Assembly (NCBI RefSeq): GCF_001431595.1 | Contig: NZ_LDJO01000026.1 | Location: 62,001 to 126,000, forward strand | From: Stenotrophomonas acidaminiphila | GTDB taxonomy: Bacteria; Pseudomonadota; Gammaproteobacteria; Xanthomonadales; Xanthomonadaceae | DNA: 64,000 nucleotides | Direction: 5' to 3' | Shown here: piece after piece, positions 49,411 to 58,030 of the stretch | Layout: the number at the start of each line of letters is the position of its first letter | Position numbering within the stretch: position 1 is the stretch's first letter | Made by a program: the position numbers and the translations under genes | The notes under the pieces: model-generated | The model's database searches: none | What the model was told of the DNA's origin: nothing | What the model saw: the letters and a program-made list of their open reading frames with translations, nothing else

Positions 49411-49428
49411 CATCGGCCGGGCGCAGGT

Positions 49429-50559
49429 TCAGCGCGTGCCGGCGATCTCCACGCCATCGAGCCCCTGCGAAAGGGTCTTGGCATCGCCGCCCTGCGAGAG
49501 CTTGATGCGCAGGCGCACCTCGTTCTGGGAATCGGCATGGCGCAGCGCGTCGTCGTAGCTGATCTCGCCGGCCTGGTACAGCTCGAACAGGCTCTGGTCG
49601 AAGGTCTTCATGCCCAGCTGCACCGATTCCTTCATCACTTCCTTGAGCTTGTGGATCTCGCCGTCGCGGATGTAGTCCTGCACCAGCGGCGTGCCCAGCA
49701 GGATCTCCATCGCCACCCGGCGCCCCTTGCCATCGGGCGTCGGCACCAGCTGCTGCGCGACCACGCCCTTGAGGTTGAGCGAAAGGTCCATCAGCAGCTG
49801 GCTGCGGCGGTCTTCCGGGAAGAAGTTGATGATGCGGTCCATCGCCTGGTTGGCGTTGTTGGCATGCAGCGTCGCCAGCACCAGGTGGCCGGTCTCGGCG
49901 AAGGCGATGGCGTGGTCCATGCCTTCGCGGGTGCGGACCTCGCCGATCATGATCACGTCCGGCGCCTGGCGCAGGGTGTTCTTCAGCGCGGCTTCCCAGC
50001 TGTCGGTGTCGATGCCCACTTCGCGCTGGGTGATGATGCAGCCTTCGTGCTTGTGCACGAACTCGATCGGGTCCTCGATGGTGATGATGTGCCCGGTCGA
50101 ATTCTGGTTGCGGTAGCCGATCATCGCCGCCAGCGAGGTCGACTTGCCGGTGCCGGTGGCGCCGACGAACAGGATGATGCCGCGCTTGGTCATCGCCAGC
50201 GTCTTGATCACCGGCGGCAGGTTCAGCTCCTCCACCGTCGGGATCCGCGTCTCGATCCGGCGCAGCACCATGCCCACCTGGTTGCGCTGGTAGAAACAGC
50301 TGACGCGGAAGCGGCCCACGCCGGACAGGCCGATGGCGAAGTTGCACTCGTGGGTCTTCTCGAACTCCTCGCGCTGCGCCGGCGTCATCACGTTGAGCAC
50401 CATGTCGCGGCTCTGCTGCGGGGTCAGCGGCGTCTGCGTGATCGGGCTGATCCTGCCATGCACCTTCATCGACGGCGGCATGCCGGCGGTGATGAACAGG
50501 TCCGACGCCTTCTGGTGCGCCATCAGCTTGAGGAACGAAGTGAAATCGATGGTGCTCAT
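49429..50559 (-). CDS. pilU: Type IV pilus retraction ATPase PilU
   Basis: A 376-residue PilT/PilU family hexameric ATPase. The N-terminal PAS-like region (LMAHQKASDLFITAGMPPSM) is followed by Walker A GATGTGKSTSLAAMIG, Asp box ITIEDPIEF, Walker B VIMIGEVRTREGMDHAI and the His box GHLVLATLHANNANQAMDRI. The longer C-terminus and SFLKLM/TAGMPPS start distinguish PilU from PilT. It boosts PilT-driven pilus retraction. It follows pilT by 132 bp. Confidence 0.93.
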   Translation of the reverse strand: MSTIDFTSFLKLMAHQKASDLFITAGMPPSMKVHGRISPITQTPLTPQQSRDMVLNVMTPAQREEFEKTHECNFAIGLSGVGRFRVSCFYQRNQVGMVLRRIETRIPTVEELNLPPVIKTLAMTKRGIILFVGATGTGKSTSLAAMIGYRNQNSTGHIITIEDPIEFVHKHEGCIITQREVGIDTDSWEAALKNTLRQAPDVIMIGEVRTREGMDHAIAFAETGHLVLATLHANNANQAMDRIINFFPEDRRSQLLMDLSLNLKGVVAQQLVPTPDGKGRRVAMEILLGTPLVQDYIRDGEIHKLKEVMKESVQLGMKTFDQSLFELYQAGEISYDDALRHADSQNEVRLRIKLSQGGDAKTLSQGLDGVEIAGTR

Positions 50560-50691
50560 AACGGGCTCCTGTGGAACCTTGATCTGCAGGCCGGCGCCGC
50601 CGCCCTCCCCCGGGGCCGACGGCGTTGCCGGTACCGACTGTACGCCTTCCCCGGCGCAACGGCGACGCGGCTTGCCGCGCCGTCCCGCGCC

Positions 50692-51717
50692 TTATTCGAA
50701 CAGGCGCCGGTCCTTGGCGTACTCGCGGGCCTGGTTGCGGGTGATCAGGCTGCGCTTGACCAGGTCCTGCAGGTTCTGGTCGAGGGTCTGCATGCCCGCC
50801 TGCTGGCCGGTCTGGATGGCCGAATACATCTGCGCGACCTTGTCCTCGCGGATCAGGTTCCGGATCGCCGGCGTGGCCACCATGATCTCGTGCGAGGCGA
50901 TGCGGCCACCGCCGACCTTCTTCAGCAGCGCCTGCGAGATCACCGCGCGCAGCGATTCGGACAGCATCGAGCGCACCATCGGCTTCTCGCCGGCCGGGAA
51001 CACGTCGATGATGCGGTCGATGGTCTTGGCCGCCGAACTGGTATGCAGGGTGCCGAACACCAGGTGGCCGGTCTCCGCGGCGGTCAGCGCCAGGCGGATG
51101 GTTTCCAGGTCACGCAGTTCGCCCACCAGGATGTAGTCCGGGTCCTCGCGCAGCGCCTCGTTGAAGCCGTGGGTGTCGCGGTGCACTTCGCGCTGGTTGA
51201 TCAGGCACTTCTGCGGGGTGTGCACGAATTCGATCGGATCCTCGACGGTGAGGATGTGGCCGTATTCGTTCTTGTTGATGTGGTCCACCATCGCCGCCAG
51301 CGTGGTCGACTTGCCCGAACCGGTCGGGCCGGTGACCAGGATCAGTCCCTGCGGCTGCTCGATCAGCTGGCGGAACACCGGCGGGCACGCCAGGTCCTCC
51401 AGGGTCAGGACTTCGGAGGGAATGGTGCGGAACACCGCACCGGCACCGCGGTTCTGGTTGAACGCGTTGACACGGAAGCGCGCCAGCGAGGGAATCTCGA
51501 AGGAGAAGTCGACCTCGAGGAATTCCTCGTAATCGCGGCGCTGCTTGTCCGACATGATGTCGTACACCAGGGCATGGACCTGCTTGTGGTCCAGTGCCGG
51601 GATGTTGATGCGGCGCACGTCGCCGTCGACGCGGATCATCGGCGGCAGGCCGGCGGACAGGTGCAGGTCCGAGGCCTTGTTCTTGACCGAGAACGCCAGA
51701 AGTTCAGCGATGTCCAT
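50692..51717 (-). CDS. pilT: Type IV pilus retraction ATPase PilT
   Basis: A 341-residue ATPase needed for twitching motility. MDIAELLAFSVKNKASDLHLSAG is the normal N-terminus; Walker A GPTGSGKSTTLAAMVD; Asp box LTVEDPIEF; the PilT signature region EALREDPDYILVGELRDLETI; His box GHLVFGTLHTSSAAKTIDRI. C-terminal QVYSIIQTG-type retraction motif is seen as AQMYSAIQTGQQAGMQTLD. The ORF is open to 52200, but only the start at 51717 gives the family N-terminus. Confidence 0.95.
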   Translation of the reverse strand: MDIAELLAFSVKNKASDLHLSAGLPPMIRVDGDVRRINIPALDHKQVHALVYDIMSDKQRRDYEEFLEVDFSFEIPSLARFRVNAFNQNRGAGAVFRTIPSEVLTLEDLACPPVFRQLIEQPQGLILVTGPTGSGKSTTLAAMVDHINKNEYGHILTVEDPIEFVHTPQKCLINQREVHRDTHGFNEALREDPDYILVGELRDLETIRLALTAAETGHLVFGTLHTSSAAKTIDRIIDVFPAGEKPMVRSMLSESLRAVISQALLKKVGGGRIASHEIMVATPAIRNLIREDKVAQMYSAIQTGQQAGMQTLDQNLQDLVKRSLITRNQAREYAKDRRLFE

Positions 51718-51983
51718 ACGCTGTGTTTCCCCGAGGTTGCGGATGGCTGGAAGGTGTTTCCCCTGCCGCGCAGTATAGCCCTCCGGCGTAAGAGGTCGAT
51801 CCACCGCGGCCGATTGCAGGCAACGCGTCACAGCGGCTGCCGCGCCGGCCGCGCGACGACCGCCGTTGCCGGCGCGGCCGGTGCCCTGGCACCCCCGGGC
51901 CGCGGGTCTGGCTACACTGTCCGGCCGGGCGGCGCCTTGTGGCCGACGCCCGGGACACGCCACCCGATCGCTACGAGGCCTGC

Positions 51984-52823
51984 ATGAGCGGCAATCACCC
52001 GACGTCTTCCCTTCCCGCCGGCATCGCCTTCGTCGGCGGCGGCAACATGGCCCGCAGCCTGATCGCGGGGGTGACCCGGGCCGGCATGCCGGCCGCCGCG
52101 ATCGAGGTCGTGGAACCCCAGGACGCCCTGCGCCAGGCCCTGCAGCACGAGCACGGGGTGCGCACCGCCGCCGCCATCGCCTCGGCGGCACTGGACGCAC
52201 AGGTGCTGGTGCTGGCGGTCAAGCCGCAGGTGATGGCCGCGGTCTGCACCGAACTGGCGCCGCGGCTGCGCGCCGGCACCCTGGTCGTGTCGATCGCCGC
52301 CGGCGTCACCCTTGCCGCCCTGCGCGGCTGGCTGGGGGACGCCGCGGTGCTGGTCCGCGCCATGCCCAATACCCCGGCGCTGCTGGGCGCCGGCATGACC
52401 GGGCTGTACGCCGGTACCGAGGTCGGCAACGCCGAGCGTCAGCTCGCCCAGTCCATCCTCGCCGGTGCCGGGCAGATCCGCTGGATCGAACGCGAAGCCC
52501 TGATGGACGCGGTCACCGCGGTTTCCGGCAGCGGCCCGGCCTATGTCTTCGCCCTCGCCGAGGCAATGGAGGACGCCGCCCGCGCGCAGGGGCTGGCCGA
52601 TGACGCCGCGCGGCAGATGGTGGTGCAGACCATCCTCGGCGCGGCACGCATGCTCGCCGAGGGCGGGCAGAGTCCCGGCGCCCTGCGCCAGGCCGTCACC
52701 TCGCCCAACGGCACCACCCAGGCCGCGCTGGAAACCCTGGCCGGCGGCGGTTTCCACGCCCTGGTGGGCGACGCGGTGGCCGCGGCGGCACGGCGCGGGC
52801 AGGAGCTGGCCGGCGCCGGCTGA
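51984..52823 (+). CDS. proC: Pyrroline-5-carboxylate reductase
   Basis: A 279-residue enzyme of the last step of proline synthesis. Rossmann motif FVGGGNMARSLIAG near residue 16, VLAVKPQVM, VRAMPNTPALLGAGMTGLY, and the C-terminal family signature AVSGSGPAYVFALAEAMED and VTSPNGTTQAALETL. It diverges from pilT; the yggS gene that often sits between pilT and proC is not there. Confidence 0.95.
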   Translation: MSGNHPTSSLPAGIAFVGGGNMARSLIAGVTRAGMPAAAIEVVEPQDALRQALQHEHGVRTAAAIASAALDAQVLVLAVKPQVMAAVCTELAPRLRAGTLVVSIAAGVTLAALRGWLGDAAVLVRAMPNTPALLGAGMTGLYAGTEVGNAERQLAQSILAGAGQIRWIEREALMDAVTAVSGSGPAYVFALAEAMEDAARAQGLADDAARQMVVQTILGAARMLAEGGQSPGALRQAVTSPNGTTQAALETLAGGGFHALVGDAVAAAARRGQELAGAG

Positions 52824-52911
52824 CACCAGCCGTCCACTGGCGGCACGGCCGCCGCGCATCACCGTGGACCGCTCGACCCACCAACACCGAAGCCCACCGG
52901 CGCGGATCCGC

Positions 52912-54867
52912 TCAGCGGTGGTCGGCGCCGTCGTGCATGCGCAGGTCCTGGCGCAGGATGCGGCGTACCTCGAGCACCGCTTCCGGGGTTTCCTGCACGC
53001 TGTGCCCGGACAGGATCACCTTCTCCGACAACGCCCCGTCCAGGTGCGCGCTCCAGTACGGCACCAGGCCGTCGTCGGACGCCTCCAGCGGCATGTCCGC
53101 CTTGCGCCGGGCAATGACCGAGTGGTACTTGAGCCCGGGCGCCATCGGCAGCGCGGACGAGGCGCTGATGAACGGATCGGTCGCCTTGAGGTTGTCGATG
53201 CTGTTGCCGATGCGCGGCGGCTTGGACGTGTCCGCGGACGGCTCGACGTCCTGCATGGCCAGGAACACGTCCTCGAACTTGCCCAGGATGGTCAGCGGCA
53301 GCCGCACCAGCTTGCCGATCAGGCGCCCCAGCCGGTTGCCGGCGATATCGGTGCCGCGATGCGGCGAGGCGATGAAGATCGCGCGCCCGACATCGGGCTG
53401 CGGCGAGAAGCGCGCCAGCGGGCCGAGCCGGGCCTCGACCCGGCGCAGGCGCTCGCCGCGCAGGTTGAAGCGCTCCACCGCGCCGTTCCACAGGGTGTCG
53501 CCCGATTCGCTGAGCATCAGCCGCGCGATCACCCCGCCCATGCTGTGGCCGATGAACACCATGTCGTGCGTCGCCGCCGCGGTGCGCCCCGGGTCGAAGT
53601 GGTCCAGGGTCCGGTTGAACGCGTTGCTGACGGTGTAGCGGTTCAGCGCGATCGGCGCGTTGGTCGGGTAGTACACCGACCAGATCTGGTAGTGCCGGCG
53701 CATTTCCGGATCGCCCATGATCTCGTTGGCGAGGTTGACCCAGGCCTCCGGGCTGCTGGCCAGGCCGTGCAGCATGAAGATGATGCGCCGGTCCGGGTCG
53801 TACGGCTGCATCAGGTAGATATGCGGCTCGCGGATGCCCTCGCCGCGGCCGAACAGGGTGCGCAGCGACTCGGTGGCGAACCCCGACTGCGCCATCCACA
53901 GGCCGTAGGCGGCGGTGAAGTTGGCCGCCAGCGGCACCTCCTGGCCTTCCAGCCGGAGACTGGTGGTGGTGTCCGGCGACCATGCCTCCAGGCGGATCTC
54001 GCGCGTGGCCAGCACCTCGTCCAGGGTGCCGCCGCCAAAGCGCAGCAGCGCGGTGGCGTTGATCGCCGGCATCTCGCTGAACACCGGCGCCGCGACCGGG
54101 CCGGCGCCGTCCACCGGAACCGCCAGCGGCGGCGCTTCCATCACCACCACCAGCTCGGCGCCGAACCCATCGCGGCGATAGGTGCTGCGCAGGCCGGCAA
54201 AGCTCACCGAGGCGGCCGACACCAGCTGCCGCGGAACGCCATCGAGCTGCAGCCGGTCGAAATCGGAGCGGATCGTCCAGCGGTCCACCTGTACCGGGCT
54301 GCGGTAGTCGGCGCCCTCCAGCACGCGGGCGCGGGTGTGCTGGAACACCACGGCCGCGGTCTGCTCGGCGGCGTAGTTGTAGTAGTCGCGCACCTGCGTG
54401 AGCCGGTCCTCCAGGGCGCGCTCGGCCGGCGTACGCCCGCTGAAGAACAGGTAGGCATAGGCGTAACGCGCGGTCTCCAGCCAGGCATCGAGCGCGGCAT
54501 CGGACAACGGATTCGCCTCACCCACCCGGGCCCGCGGCGTCAGCGCGAGCGCCTGCTGCATCCACAGCTCGGCCAGCGTGGACAGGCGCTGCTCGGCCTG
54601 CAGCCCGTCGGTGGTGGCCACGGTCTGCCGGCATGCGGGCAGGTCCCTGGCGCACTGCGCGGCGGTCAGCCCGATCACGCTCAGCGACTCCTGCGACAGC
54701 GCGCTCAGGCGCCCGCTGCTGAGGATGTCCTCGCGCTTGAGCATCGCGTAATCGGCCGGCGTGACCTGCTTGACCTTCACCATCGCGCAGCCGCTGGACA
54801 GCAGCAGCGCCGCGGCGAACAACGGAGCCAGCCAGTGGCGCATGCGCGCCTGCAGCCCATGCGTCAT
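52912..54867 (-). CDS. Lipoprotein with alpha/beta-hydrolase domain
   Basis: A 651-residue lipoprotein. The signal peptide ends in a lipobox (LSSGC, Cys about 27). The N-terminal 300 residues are helical and of unknown fold (TPRARVGEANPLSDAALDAW in part; YAYAYLFFSGRTPAERALED in part). The hydrolase domain starts near IIFMLHGLASSPEAWVNLAN, with nucleophile Ser442 in VFIGHSMGGVIARL, then IFIASPHRGTDIAGN and a late DDGLVPYWSAHL...GHSVQ that supplies Asp and His. It resembles lipase/PGAP1-like hydrolases. It is coupled (ATGA) to the upstream DUF4105 gene. Confidence 0.82.
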   Translation of the reverse strand: MTHGLQARMRHWLAPLFAAALLLSSGCAMVKVKQVTPADYAMLKREDILSSGRLSALSQESLSVIGLTAAQCARDLPACRQTVATTDGLQAEQRLSTLAELWMQQALALTPRARVGEANPLSDAALDAWLETARYAYAYLFFSGRTPAERALEDRLTQVRDYYNYAAEQTAAVVFQHTRARVLEGADYRSPVQVDRWTIRSDFDRLQLDGVPRQLVSAASVSFAGLRSTYRRDGFGAELVVVMEAPPLAVPVDGAGPVAAPVFSEMPAINATALLRFGGGTLDEVLATREIRLEAWSPDTTTSLRLEGQEVPLAANFTAAYGLWMAQSGFATESLRTLFGRGEGIREPHIYLMQPYDPDRRIIFMLHGLASSPEAWVNLANEIMGDPEMRRHYQIWSVYYPTNAPIALNRYTVSNAFNRTLDHFDPGRTAAATHDMVFIGHSMGGVIARLMLSESGDTLWNGAVERFNLRGERLRRVEARLGPLARFSPQPDVGRAIFIASPHRGTDIAGNRLGRLIGKLVRLPLTILGKFEDVFLAMQDVEPSADTSKPPRIGNSIDNLKATDPFISASSALPMAPGLKYHSVIARRKADMPLEASDDGLVPYWSAHLDGALSEKVILSGHSVQETPEAVLEVRRILRQDLRMHDGADHR

Positions 54868-56003
54868 GGAACATGTTCCTCGGCAATGCCGGGGACGCCT
54901 TGGCGGATCCGGCGGGAAAAATCGGCCACGTCGCCCGCCTCGCGGGCGCGCTGGGTGATGCGGCCGCGCTCGCGCAGCGTGGCAAAGGGCACCCCCGGAA
55001 CCAGCCCACCGACATCGTCGGCGTACTCGGCCAGGTAGCCGGAAAGCAGCAGCCGGTAGTCCAGCGGCAGCGTCGGCACGATCCGGCGCATCAGTTCGTA
55101 CACGACGGTGGTGCAGTTGCTGGTCAGCGTGTTGTAGAACGCAGGCGCCCGCTCCAGCGCCTGCGCCTGCGCGACGTAGTCGCGCAGCAGCGCGCGCATC
55201 CCGTCCTGGTCCAGGCCGTGCAACCGGTAGAGATACACGTCCTCGCCGCGCACGCTGGTGCGCACCTGCACGATGTCGCGTTCGTCGGCGGCCACCAGCA
55301 CCGCCTCGAACCTGCGGAAGAAGCCGCCCAGCGCCGAGAACGATTCGCCGCGCTCCTTGCGGATCTCCAGCGAGAACACCACCTGCCGGCCGTCGGCGAA
55401 ACCGAAGGAGACCAGCGTGTGCGCGATCGCCGGTCCCATCCAGTAGGACAGGATCAGGTCGACCGAACGCACCTGCGCCAGGTCGTACTCGCGCCGCTCC
55501 CAGTGGACGTCGTAGTCGTCCTCGCCGCGCCAGTGGAAATCGCGCACGTTGTCCAGCAGCAGGCGCCCGCCCTCGATGCGGGCATGCAGCGGCTGGGCGA
55601 CGTCATCGGCCCATTGCCGGTCCTGGCGCGGCTGGATCGTCGCCCACCAGCCCAGCAGCAGCGCCAGTGCCGCGGCGAACACCGCGAGCGAACGCCAGCG
55701 CCGCCGGCACGCAAAGCACGCGCGCAGCGCCCACACCCCGGCAATGCACCAGGGCAGGATGACCACCCCGCGGGCCACGGTACCGCCGGGGAACTGGAAC
55801 CACAGCGCCAGTGCGCCCCACGCGCCCACCGCCAGGCAGGCGAGCACCAGCCCGGACCGGCCCAATCCACGCAGAACCCGGCCCCGGGTCACCGCCCTAG
55901 CTGTCGCCAAGCACGCCCCCACGACCGTCCACCAGGCCTGTACGGCCGTCCCGCCTTCCACACCACCTGGCCGTACCTTCGCCCGCCGCCACGATCGCTC
56001 CAT
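54864..56003 (-). CDS. DUF4105 integral membrane protein
   Basis: A 379-residue protein. Three hydrophobic segments lie in the first 125 residues, then a periplasmic domain matching DUF4105/Lnb-N: WERREYDLAQVRSVDLILSY in part, HTLVSFGFADGRQVVFSLEI in part, YLYRLHGLDQDGMRALLRDY, and FYNTLTSNCTTVVYELMRRI. The invariant Asn-Cys-Thr in this last motif resembles the core of permuted papain-fold enzymes. The start at 56003 precedes the first helix. Its stop overlaps the next gene's ATG. Confidence 0.82.
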   Translation of the reverse strand: MERSWRRAKVRPGGVEGGTAVQAWWTVVGACLATARAVTRGRVLRGLGRSGLVLACLAVGAWGALALWFQFPGGTVARGVVILPWCIAGVWALRACFACRRRWRSLAVFAAALALLLGWWATIQPRQDRQWADDVAQPLHARIEGGRLLLDNVRDFHWRGEDDYDVHWERREYDLAQVRSVDLILSYWMGPAIAHTLVSFGFADGRQVVFSLEIRKERGESFSALGGFFRRFEAVLVAADERDIVQVRTSVRGEDVYLYRLHGLDQDGMRALLRDYVAQAQALERAPAFYNTLTSNCTTVVYELMRRIVPTLPLDYRLLLSGYLAEYADDVGGLVPGVPFATLRERGRITQRAREAGDVADFSRRIRQGVPGIAEEHVP

Positions 56004-56306
56004 CCTGTTCCGTCCTCCGGCGGCGCAACGATAGCGTGCAGTCGGCGGAAAGCCGAGTGAAACCTGTACCTGCCAGGCGGGCCGCAAGCCGGTGCGCAGT
56101 GTGCCCGGGCCTGCGCAACATGGGCGGCCAGCGGTGGGCGGCACCGCGCCGGCACCGGCCCGGCGGCACACCGCCTGCGAGCATGGCAGGCCCCTGCCCA
56201 AGCACACCCGGGCAGTACGGCCATGGCCGGCTGTAACCGGACTGCAACCGTGGCCGCGGCATGATCCCGCCCTTGCGTGCCGGGGGACGGTGCCGGGGAA
56301 GGTCGC
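56004..56306. other. Divergent promoter region, DUF4105 and ECF sigma factor
   Basis: About 300 bp that must contain both promoters. I see an imperfect direct repeat TGTAACCG (56232-56239) and TGCAACCG (56243-56250), 11 bases apart, about 57-75 bases before the sigma gene. No gene or RNA recognised. Confidence 0.4.
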
Positions 56307-56942
56307 GTGTCGCTTTCAATTGAAGAGACGGGGGCAACGGATGCCCTGCTCGACGACAGCGGAAGGACGCGCTGGTTCGTACGCCACATCCTGCCGCACG
56401 AACCGGCGCTGCGTGCCTGGCTCGGGCGCCGGCACGGCGCCGGCTTCGACGTGGACGACATCATCCAGGAAAGCTACGCCCTGCTGGCCGAGCGCACGCG
56501 GCTGGACGACATCCTCAATCCACGCGCCTATCTGTTCCAGGTCGCGCAGTCGCTGGTGATACGCAACCTGCGCCGCGCGCGGATCGTGCCGATCCAGGCG
56601 ATGGAGGATTTCGGCCACATCGAGTTCGCCGACGCCGCCGCGACCCCGGAAGAAAGCGCCATCGACCGCGATGAGCTGCGGCAGCTGGCGCAGGCCATCG
56701 CCGCCATGCCCGAGCAGACCCGCGAGGCGTTCGTGCTGCGCCGCGTGCACGACCTGCCGCAGCGGGAAATCGCCAGGCGCATGCGGCTGTCCGAAAGTAC
56801 GGTTGAAAAGCACATCTCGCGTGGCATCCGCTGGCTGGGCGAATGGATCACCGCCAGCCTGGCCCGCACGCCCTCCCCCTCCCCCTCCACGCTGCACACG
56901 GAAACGAGATCGACCCATGGACGGACGCGAAAGCAGCGGTGA
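56307..56942 (+). CDS. FecI-like ECF RNA polymerase sigma factor
   Basis: A 211-residue sigma-70 family ECF factor. Region 2: RRHGAGFDVDDIIQESYALLAE and LNPRAYLFQVAQSLVIRNLR, each shown in part. Region 4: MPEQTREAFVLRRVHDLPQR, EIARRMRLSESTVEKHISRG. This is the FecI type that works with FecR and an STN-bearing TonB receptor, exactly the next two genes. The GTG at 56307 with GGGGAAGG upstream is the likely start. The 3' end overlaps fecR-like start by 26 bases. The C-terminal tail is low complexity. Confidence 0.9.
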   Translation: MSLSIEETGATDALLDDSGRTRWFVRHILPHEPALRAWLGRRHGAGFDVDDIIQESYALLAERTRLDDILNPRAYLFQVAQSLVIRNLRRARIVPIQAMEDFGHIEFADAAATPEESAIDRDELRQLAQAIAAMPEQTREAFVLRRVHDLPQREIARRMRLSESTVEKHISRGIRWLGEWITASLARTPSPSPSTLHTETRSTHGRTRKQR

Positions 56943-57909
56943 GATCGCACGGGCCGCCGCGGCCTGGGTGGCACGGATGGATCGGGCACCGCTGTGCGCC
57001 GCCGACCAGGCACGGCTGCGCCACTGGCTGGCCGCCGACATCCGCCGCCGCGGTGCGTTGGTGCGGGCGCAGGCACTGTGGCTGAAGGCCGCCGCGGCCG
57101 GCAATGCGCTGCCACCGACACGGCTGCCGGAGCGAGCCAACGCCACCGTGCAGACCGCGCCACGCGCCCGCCAGGGCAGCGCCCGCCGGCGCACGCTGCT
57201 GCGCTGGTCCGGTGCGGCAGCGGCCTCGTTGATGCTGGCGGCGCTGCTGTTCGTCAGCGTTCCCGTGCCCACCGCCTACGCCACCGCCAAGGGCGAAATG
57301 CGCCGGGTGCCGCTGGTCGACGGCTCGACGCTCACGCTCAACACCCAGAGCCGGGTGCGCATCCACCAGGACGATGGTCACCTGCGGGTACAGGTGGTGC
57401 GCGGCGAAGTGTTCTTCGAGGCCGCGACCAATGCCACGCCATTACGGGTGGAAGTCGATGGCCGCCGCTTCGACGCGAACGCCGCCGCGTTCGCAGTGCG
57501 CCGGCTCGACGGCCAGCCCGCGCAGATCGTGGTGCAGAACGGCAGGCTCGATGCCGTGGACGGCAACGCGGGCGGCGCCGGCATCGGCGCCAACATGCGC
57601 CTGTCGATACCGTCCGGGCGCGGCAGGGTCGCGCCCACCCCACTGTCCGCCACCGACCTGCAACAGGAACTGGCATGGCGCGACGGCAAGATCGCCTTTC
57701 GCGGCGAGTCGCTCGCGCACGCGGCGCGCAGCTTCTCCCGCTACAGCGACATCCGGATCGTCATCGCCGACCCGGAGCTGGCCAGCGAACCCATCACCGG
57801 CCTGTTCGCCGCCAGCAACCCGGTCGGATTCGCGCGCGCCGCGGCCGCGGCGTTCGGCGCCCATGCAAGCCAGGGCGACGGCGTGGTCGTCGTCAGCCGG
57901 CAGCACTGA
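56917..57909 (+). CDS. FecR-family anti-sigma/sigma regulator
   Basis: A 330-residue bitopic protein. The cytoplasmic N-terminus (DUF4880-like: IARAAAAWVARMDRAPLCAA and LRHWLAADIRRRGALVRAQA) is followed by one transmembrane helix (about residues 98-116) and the periplasmic FecR domain (RRVPLVDGSTLTLNTQSRVR, VVRGEVFFEA, FDANAAAFAVRRLDG). A C-terminal STN-like fragment includes GKIAFRGESLAHAARSFSRY. It relays receptor occupancy across the membrane to the ECF factor encoded just upstream. Confidence 0.9.
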   Translation: MDGRESSGEIARAAAAWVARMDRAPLCAADQARLRHWLAADIRRRGALVRAQALWLKAAAAGNALPPTRLPERANATVQTAPRARQGSARRRTLLRWSGAAAASLMLAALLFVSVPVPTAYATAKGEMRRVPLVDGSTLTLNTQSRVRIHQDDGHLRVQVVRGEVFFEAATNATPLRVEVDGRRFDANAAAFAVRRLDGQPAQIVVQNGRLDAVDGNAGGAGIGANMRLSIPSGRGRVAPTPLSATDLQQELAWRDGKIAFRGESLAHAARSFSRYSDIRIVIADPELASEPITGLFAASNPVGFARAAAAAFGAHASQGDGVVVVSRQH

Positions 57910-58030
57910 ACCACGTCGGCGCGGCACGCCGTCCACGCACATGAATTTTTCGTGACAGATGGAGGAAGCACCCGGTGCCGCAGCTCTATGGAGGGACCCC
58001 GTCGGGCACCCCCACACCAAGAGCAGCGAG

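Larger units (their letters stand above)
48809..49428. other. Long intergenic region between DUF3617 gene and pilU
   Basis: About 620 bp without a convincing gene. The part 48866-49110 is less GC-rich than its surroundings and likely holds the promoter of the minus-strand DUF3617 and surface genes, including the direct repeat listed at 49046-49063. The part 49150-49380 is GC-rich without features I can name, then the pilU end hairpin. Confidence 0.5.

Noticed and set aside
51718..51983. Expected yggS gene between pilT and proC
   Set aside because: The gap is 266 bp and has no coding sequence of the PLP-binding YggS family; it looks like a divergent promoter region.
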